NCBI GenBank assembly: GCA_945935945.1
Contig: CAMESA010000026.1
Coordinates: 1 to 10,041, forward strand
Length of the DNA: 10,041 bases
Reading direction: 5' to 3'
Source: an uncultured Mollicutes bacterium
GTDB lineage: Bacteria; Bacillota_I; Bacilli_A; RFN20; CAG-826
The notes under the pieces are model-generated. The model was given only the letters and a program-made list of their open reading frames with translations, was not told where the DNA came from and did no database searches. This document shows, in pieces, positions 5,476-10,041 of this stretch. The translations under genes and the position numbers were made by a program. Every line of letters begins with the position of its first letter. The stretch's first letter is position 1.

Positions 5476-6863
5476 TCTTTATCACCTTCGTCAGTTGTAG
5501 TAGGTTTAGGTTCTTCAGTTTCTTTATCGTCTTTACTATTTTCAATACGATTATCACCGTCTTTAATCATTTGTGGTGAGTCAATAATTTTATTAGTCTT
5601 AGCGTCAAAAGTAGTAGACATGTTCGGTACAAACAATGTTCCTTTATCTGGGTAGTACATGACAGAGCCGAGCGTCAAGCGTATGAAATCCTGTGGCACA
5701 GGTGGTAAATTTTCTTTTACCCTCGCTTCCGACAACGACAAAATCCCCGATTCAATACCTGTTTTCAACGCATTATAACGTTCCTCTTGTGTTGATTTTA
5801 ATACATCATCAGTATTAAATTTGAAGAAATATCCTTGTTCTTTCTCTTCATTTAATAATAATGAGCGATTGAACATAGTTTCAATAATAGCAATAATAGG
5901 TGAAATACTATATTGTAAAAATCGAATTGACATTGACTCTACTGAACCATAGGTGTTCGAACTAGCATCAATCATCTGCTCAGGTACACCAAATAAGTTA
6001 CATAAATCAGTTGAAGTCTTAGAACGTGAAGCATTTAATCCTAATTCAGATGGTGAGAATGAAATTTTATCGTATTCCATTCCATCTTCTAAGATTACTA
6101 ACTTACCTGCATTCTTAGAACCTTGAAATAATCGTTTCCAACTTTCACGTAATCGTGTTTGAGCTTCTTGACTCAGTGACTTTTGTAATTTAATAACTGA
6201 GGTTGGTGCAGAACCATTAGCCATAATATTTTTTGATAATTCAATTTCATTTAAAGCTAACTCAATTGTTCTTTCCCCTCTAGCAATAACACCTTTACCA
6301 CTTAATCCACCATCATCTGAACCAATGGTAGCAATCATAATATCGTCTACACCTAATTTCTTAGTAGAACCTAGTACACTAACTTCAAAATCACGAACAA
6401 TATACTGTTCTTCGGGATCAACTCTACGGTCAATGCTAACGTTTGATGGTTTTAAAACCCACATTTCAGAGATTTCATTACCATCACGCTTTACTGATAC
6501 ATAAGCGTTACCATGTAATACTAAATCTTGTGCAATTTGAGCTTTAAAATCATTACCAGTAGAGACTAAATTAGGGTTGTTATTGATTAAATCTAGTCGA
6601 TAATCGTCATAAATACGTTCTACAACGTTATCATCTACATTTCGATACATTTCTACTTTTAAAGTTTTAATAGAGTTGACAATAATATCACAGCAGGCTT
6701 TCGCTACAGGAATAGATAATACTTGTTCAGCAGTATATTTATCATTGTCAATTCCACTAATACCCATCATATTAATATTTAAATTAAATTTTCGTTCTTC
6801 TAATTGAATTTCTTCTTCTTCAAAACGTTCTTCTTTAGTGAAGAATACATCTAATATTCCCAT
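5472..6863 (-). CDS. HK97-family portal protein
   Basis: A 463-residue portal, the dodecameric ring through which DNA enters and leaves the head. Recognisable blocks are VLSIPVAKACCDIIVNSIKTL near the N-terminus, the QDLVLHGNAYVSVKRDGNEISEMWVLKPSNV core, DDIMIATIGSDDGGLSGKGVI, the helix-rich ANGSAPTSVIKLQKSLSQEAQTRLRESWKRLFQGSKNAGKLVILEDGMEYDKIS, and LCNLFGVPEQMIDASSNTYGSVE followed by SMSIRFLQYSISPIIAIIE. Length is within the family norm (about 380-500). The C-terminal 60 residues are hydrophilic and acidic. ATG 6863 follows GAGGAGGG by about 11 bases. It directly follows the large terminase gene, the usual order. Confidence 0.96.
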   Translation of the reverse strand: MGILDVFFTKEERFEEEEIQLEERKFNLNINMMGISGIDNDKYTAEQVLSIPVAKACCDIIVNSIKTLKVEMYRNVDDNVVERIYDDYRLDLINNNPNLVSTGNDFKAQIAQDLVLHGNAYVSVKRDGNEISEMWVLKPSNVSIDRRVDPEEQYIVRDFEVSVLGSTKKLGVDDIMIATIGSDDGGLSGKGVIARGERTIELALNEIELSKNIMANGSAPTSVIKLQKSLSQEAQTRLRESWKRLFQGSKNAGKLVILEDGMEYDKISFSPSELGLNASRSKTSTDLCNLFGVPEQMIDASSNTYGSVESMSIRFLQYSISPIIAIIETMFNRSLLLNEEKEQGYFFKFNTDDVLKSTQEERYNALKTGIESGILSLSEARVKENLPPVPQDFIRLTLGSVMYYPDKGTLFVPNMSTTFDAKTNKIIDSPQMIKDGDNRIENSKDDKETEEPKPTTTDEGDKE

Positions 6864-6883
6864 GAGGTGTTATTCCCTCCTCT

Positions 6884-7483
6884 CTACCAAAAAATAAATC
6901 CCCTATCTTCATAAACTGATTCAGACTCTACTCCATCTATAACACATGTACAAAAACAGTTAATTAATGCATCGACAATATCAATTTTTCCATTTGATTT
7001 CTTCTTATTGATATACATATTTAGGTTAGTGTCGTGATCTAATTTAGCATTTTGAACGTTAATCTCAAACAGACGATTATCTTCATAAAGGAAGCGTCTA
7101 TCTAATACTACCTCACGAAACTTTTTAGTGCCTAAATGTAAATCTTTAGAATACTGAGGCTGTTCACGCATTAAATAGTTTTTATCTTCTAATTTTTGTA
7201 CCGTACTCAACGCATTATATTTGTCGTAAGTAATAGATGAAACTTTTACTCCATATCTATCTTCAATAGATAAAATAAAATCTTCTACAAATTTATAATC
7301 AATAATTCTATTTCCACATGCATAACATAAACCTAAACGCTTATATTGGTCATATGGAACATCTTCACGTTGAATTTTATCGTCTTCACGGTCAGCAGGA
7401 TAAAATACCCATGATTTTGCTACATATTTGTCCATAGCTTTATCATAAGTAAGCATAGCAACTGAGGTATTATCATTACTTTG
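6884..7483 (-). CDS. terL: Large terminase subunit, exon 2 (C-terminal nuclease domain)
   Basis: 199 residues and a stop that complete the RuvC/RNase-H-like nuclease of the packaging motor. It starts with QSNDNTSVAMLTYDKA, the continuation of the family block GIDLSQ.NDNTSVAM whose first half ends exon 1. The second acid is in SITYDKYNALSTVQKL (family: YDPWNA), and the third is in KSNGKIDIVDALINCF (family: KIDxxxA). The frame is formally open from TTG 7486, but this start lies across the intron end and would remove the first catalytic Asp, so it should not be used. After splicing and frame repair the whole protein would be about 559 residues, normal for the family. Confidence 0.9.
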   Translation of the reverse strand, partial: QSNDNTSVAMLTYDKAMDKYVAKSWVFYPADREDDKIQREDVPYDQYKRLGLCYACGNRIIDYKFVEDFILSIEDRYGVKVSSITYDKYNALSTVQKLEDKNYLMREQPQYSKDLHLGTKKFREVVLDRRFLYEDNRLFEINVQNAKLDHDTNLNMYINKKKSNGKIDIVDALINCFCTCVIDGVESESVYEDRGFIFW

Positions 7484-7811
7484 CAATTATGTTACCGTAT
7501 CAGCTCTTTATCTGATACTTCTTGTGTTTTCACACAAGTTCAGACTATCTCATCACCCACAACATTACTTGCTAGGGTGGCAGGCACTCTTGTTCTTTCA
7601 CCATATAAAAAAGACTATAAATAGTCTTTTTTACTTAGGTTACTCAATTAGTCGTTACACCTTTCAGTCATTTCTGACTGACTCGGCACGATATTACCAT
7701 ATATTTACAATACTTAGGCTTCATCGTTAGCACTGTATATTAATACAGCACACCCCATATGGGTTCACCTGCTGTTATCTATACCATTACTGATATAGTG
7801 TCCAAAAGTTT
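7484..7811 (-). ncRNA. Group I intron in terL (328 nt, no ORF)
   Basis: A self-splicing intron interrupts the nuclease domain between the codons for Ser and Gln. The 5' exon ends UGUCU and pairs with the guide GGACA (7803-7799) with the obligatory U-G at the splice site (P1). The intron ends in G (7484). The 3' exon AAAG can pair with CUUU just before the guide (P10). Core elements are visible in order: a Q-like AATATCGTGCCGAG, an R-like GTAACGACTA, and an S-like GATGAGATAGTCTGAAC. The ACTA/TAGT arms form P7. Peripheral hairpins are clear (AAAAAAGACTA/TAGTCTTTTTT, CTTGTG/CACAAG, GTATCAG/CTGATAC). The core resembles the td/SPO1-type phage introns. Splicing gives GIDLSQSNDNTSVAM without frame change. 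No endonuclease ORF fits inside. Confidence 0.92.
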
Positions 7812-8483
7812 AGACAAGTCAATACCCAACCATACTTCTTTACCTTTCCAATCGTATGAGTTGACTTCAATTCTACCTTCACGTAAATCTTCAAGTGAAA
7901 TATATTGTTCTAATTCGTTACCATCTACGAAAATGTTTAAGTGTTTTGTTTTAAAGTTGGTCATTGCAGAAGGCATATCTATGGCTTCCTGACGCTTCTC
8001 CATTATGCTGTTCTTAATTACTTCTACTTCTAAAGCTAATGGATTAGCCTGGTACAATGACTGGTCTGTGAACCATTGTTTAGGATCATCTGGTTCGTAT
8101 AATAAGGCAAAAATATTATCATTTTCAACCAGTCCATCCAAAACCTTCTTTGCATAATCTACCTGTTCAGTCATAGGATTATCTATAGATTCATATGCCG
8201 TAGAGATAATAATTCCCATACGCTCATCTAATGTAACTTGTGACGACTTCATACTTAAAATTGGGTATGAGCTAGGTAGTGCGCCGCTCTCATCTGATAA
8301 CCAACCGACTGCTAATCGTCCATCGAGGCGATTGACTGAGTAGGCTAAAGGTCTATATACACTGTTATTAATTGTACATCGAATTTCTGAACGTAATGCT
8401 TTAAAATACTTTGAAATAAGAGGTGAATTATCAATTAATTTTACATATTCTTTATATAGTTGCGAGGAAAGTTCCCTATCTGG
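7812..8483 (-). CDS. terL: Large terminase subunit, exon 1 part b (ATPase and start of nuclease)
   Basis: 224 codons that continue the ATPase after the frame break: PDRELSSQLYKEYVKLID..., the central ARSEIRC-type block, the Walker B region VGWLSDESGALPSSYPI with the Asp-Glu pair, the coupling region MGIIISTAYESIDNPMTEQVDYAKKVLDGL, then the linker and the first nuclease strand VWLGIDLS carrying catalytic Asp. The last codon (Ser, 7814-7812) abuts the intron. The open frame begins at TTG 8495, which has no ribosome binding site and lies in the middle of the ATPase domain, so it is not a real start. As the sequence stands, this part can be made only if the frame break is overcome or is an error. 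Confidence 0.85.
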
Positions 8484-8898
8484 AACACCTGGCAACTGAA
8501 TAATATTCAGAACGTGGATCAGACAATAACATTAAAAGTAGGAATATTAAAGCACTTATCATTGTTTTACCGTTTTTACGTGCAATCAACATAACTGAAA
8601 GCTCATATCTACGTTTATTATTTGACTTTCTTTTCATACATAAAATATTCGTAATAAAAAACCATTGAAAACCTGCTAGATTGTCATAAGCGTTTTTACC
8701 TGGCATAATATTAACTAATTTTAAAAATTCACAAATTGCTGAAAGCATAGTTTCGTCAATATAATAATCATCAGAATCAATTGAGTCTATAAACTCTTGA
8801 CATTGCTTTTTTACATATTTACCAACATTTTCATTATCTTCTCTAATACAATTTATCGCATATAAATAAGCCTTACTGTTCTTTATTAATTCAGTCAC
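8476..8898 (-). pseudogene. terL: Large terminase subunit, exon 1 part a (N-terminus, ends at a frame break)
   Basis: The N-terminal 136 residues of the packaging ATPase, from GTG 8898 with an excellent binding site (AAAGGGGGTGG). The Walker A motif is in MLIARKNGKTMISALIFL (family: ARKNGKT). After SEYYSVA the frame leaves the family sequence, gives RCSR and stops (TAG 8478-8476). The expected continuation PDRELSS is present but in the +1 frame, starting at 8483. Ten bases occupy the place of one Ala codon, so seven are in excess. If the break is real and not bypassed, no functional terminase is made and the phage or prophage is packaging-defective. The rest of the gene is intact, so the break is recent, an error, or compensated. 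Confidence 0.8.
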
Positions 8899-8912
8899 CA
8901 GACCACCCCCTT

Positions 8913-8931
8913 TAATCTACTCTTTAGATTA
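8913..8931 (-). other. Hairpin at the endonuclease/terL boundary
   Basis: A perfect seven-base inverted repeat TAATCTA / TAGATTA with a five-base loop includes the stop codon of the endonuclease gene and ends two bases before the terL ribosome binding site. It is AT-rich and weak. It might limit access to the site or mark the boundary of the inserted gene; chance is possible. Confidence 0.35.
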
Positions 8932-9921
8932 CTCGTATTTAAACATATAACCTTTATACGTTTTTCCATATTCATATTTCTTAGCAGCAGTTGAAATATT
9001 TCCAGCTCTTAAAAGTTCACCAAATAATTCAATGGATTTTTCAGATAAAGATTTTACACTTTCAAAAGTCCCCAAAAGCTCACCATTTTTATAGATAGAA
9101 ACTCTCTTATGTTTCTTACTAGCTCCCTTTTTGCCTGGTAAGCTAATTTCTTTTATTGGATCGTATTCACACCAACCAACAGAATTTCCAAACTTTAAAT
9201 AACGATGAATTGTAGTTTTATGAAGATTAAATACTTCTGAAACATCTTGTGTACTTAAAAAATGATTAAGAGGCTTATTAGCGTTCCAATACTCACACAC
9301 TTTTCTTTTTGTATTGTTAACATCTTTCTCAGAAGCGATTTTGTTAATATAATTAATATCAATATCTCTTTCTAAGGAGAGAATATCAATCAGTTTTGAT
9401 TTCAATATATTATTTACAATATATTCCGTATCGTTCTTTCTAGCATCAATAATAAAATAGTTTTTATTGTGTTCATAACCATTTATTACAGCTAAATCAT
9501 ATTTATACATATCGTTCTCACGTTGAAACTCATAAGTGCCAAACTCACTGTATTCATAGTGTGGTCTGCCATGAACTTCAACAATAATATTATAATCAGT
9601 TAAATAAAAATCATATCGCTTAGGATTTATGAATTTAGGTGAATATTCTTTTTTATAATTTATTTTGTTAATATTTAAAATAGCCATAAAAACTCTCTCA
9701 GGAAATGATATTCCAGGTCTACACTTGGGGCAACTAAATCCATATGTACTTAATTTATCTAAACTTGTTATTTTGCGATAGCCACAATTATCACATTCTA
9801 ATTCTGCTTTTTTAGAACTTCCGTATGAATAATTATAAGGTATTTCTTTGTCTACAAAATACTTTACAAGTTCGCTATTTACGGTGGCAAAATCATTTAC
9901 ACCTTTTACTAATTTCGCCAT
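8929..9921 (-). CDS. Free-standing homing endonuclease, EDxHD (Vsr-like) type
   Basis: A 330-residue protein between the two terminase genes. A zinc ribbon or treble clef is formed by C43xxC46 (CDNC) and C64xxC67 (CPKC). The nuclease core follows with Glu75 in ISFPERVF, Asp104 in KRYDFYLTDYN, and E115xH117...H121 in IIVEVHGRPHYE, the pattern of Vsr-like/EDxHD homing endonucleases such as I-Bth0305I. A helix-turn-helix (STQDVSEVFNLHKTTIHRYLKFG, about 222-245) and a NUMOD1-like DNA-binding tail (VSIYKNGELLGTFESVKSLSEKSIELFG...) complete it. It would cut a site in phage DNA and promote spread of itself or of the nearby intron. ATG 9921 is preceded by AAAGGTG and lies two bases after the small terminase stop. 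All key residues are present, so it looks functional. Confidence 0.85.
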   Translation of the reverse strand: MAKLVKGVNDFATVNSELVKYFVDKEIPYNYSYGSSKKAELECDNCGYRKITSLDKLSTYGFSCPKCRPGISFPERVFMAILNINKINYKKEYSPKFINPKRYDFYLTDYNIIVEVHGRPHYEYSEFGTYEFQRENDMYKYDLAVINGYEHNKNYFIIDARKNDTEYIVNNILKSKLIDILSLERDIDINYINKIASEKDVNNTKRKVCEYWNANKPLNHFLSTQDVSEVFNLHKTTIHRYLKFGNSVGWCEYDPIKEISLPGKKGASKKHKRVSIYKNGELLGTFESVKSLSEKSIELFGELLRAGNISTAAKKYEYGKTYKGYMFKYE

Positions 9922-9923
9922 TA

Positions 9924-10041
9924 TTATTCACCTTTTAGGTTTTTAAGAATTCCCATCAGTGGATCAGCTTCTTCTTGTTTTTTCTCAATCTGCGTTGCTG
10001 CAATTGTAGCCCTTGCAGATGGATCAAGACCTAATCGTGAC
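9924..10041 (-). CDS. terS: Small terminase subunit, P27-family type, C-terminus only
   Basis: The last 38 codons of a minus-strand frame that enters from the right edge. The visible SRLGLDPSARATIAATQIEK, followed by an acidic DPLMGIL and a charged end, is the classic C-terminal block of P27-type small terminase subunits (family pattern LGL.PSSR.r), the DNA-recognition component that loads the large subunit onto the packaging site. The position immediately upstream of the large subunit agrees, with the endonuclease inserted between the two. P27-type subunits with HK97 portal genes usually belong to cos-packaging phages; the cos site itself is not visible here. Confidence 0.8.
   Translation of the reverse strand, partial: SRLGLDPSARATIAATQIEKKQEEADPLMGILKNLKGE

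Noticed and set aside
7484..7486. TTG as a start of a separate 200-residue protein (nuclease domain of the terminase)
   Set aside because: The TTG is the last three bases of the intron, has no ribosome binding site, and the product would lack the first catalytic Asp. Splicing explains the frame better.
7607..7632. Perfect 11-base inverted repeat with flanking A/T runs, terminator-like on both strands
   Set aside because: It lies within the group I intron, where it fits a peripheral hairpin of the fold; a terminator inside terL would make little sense.
7524..7992. Plus-strand frames opposite the intron and terL exon 1
   Set aside because: No ribosome binding sites and no recognisable protein pattern; the opposite strand is explained by the intron and terminase.
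8493..8495. TTG as start of a separate 238-residue terminase fragment
   Set aside because: It lies inside the ATPase domain at the frame break with no binding site; the frame is the continuation of terL.
1..10041. tRNA genes, CRISPR arrays, IS elements, attachment or cos sites
   Set aside because: None could be supported: no cloverleaf, no spaced repeat series, no transposase or terminal repeats; the cos site expected near terS would be outside the window.

Overview
The window reads as the head-morphogenesis and DNA-packaging end of the late operon of an HK97-type tailed phage or prophage. The host is probably an AT-rich member of the Bacillota: strong AAAGGAGG-type ribosome binding sites are present and TTG/GTG starts are frequent. 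Species cannot be told from the sequence. Almost everything is on the minus strand, so transcription runs from the right end to the left end.

Right third (10041 to 6884), packaging: the C-terminus of a P27-family small terminase subunit, then a free-standing homing-endonuclease-like gene (zinc ribbon, EDxHD-type nuclease, helix-turn-helix, NUMOD1-like tail), then the large terminase subunit. The terminase gene is interrupted twice. A frame break of about +7 nt lies just after the Walker A part of the ATPase. A 328-nt ORF-less group I intron sits directly after the first catalytic Asp of the nuclease. I propose exact splice sites (exon 1 ends 7812, exon 2 begins 7483), supported by P1 and P10 pairing and by the restored protein motif.

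Middle (6863 to 3646): HK97 portal, a small two-helix membrane protein and a 60-residue orphan. After these comes about 400 bp of non-coding DNA with a near-consensus promoter and two tandem Rho-independent terminators, all in minus orientation. It looks like a small-RNA gene or an attenuated leader in front of the capsid genes. The prohead protease follows, with an acidic C-terminal extension.

Left third (3653 to 1): major capsid protein with an N-terminal delta domain and an internal ribosome binding site at the delta/shell boundary, then a GCAA-capped hairpin, a small lysine-rich protein, and a cargo-like insertion. The insertion is a plus-strand HTH-type gene divergent from a minus-strand class-3 lipase-like hydrolase. 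The lipase is translationally coupled to the head-tail connector, followed by a head-closure adaptor and an unfinished ORF running off the left end.

The structural genes are standard. The unusual parts are the intron plus separate endonuclease, the terL frame break, the promoter/double-terminator RNA region, and the lipase/HTH pair.
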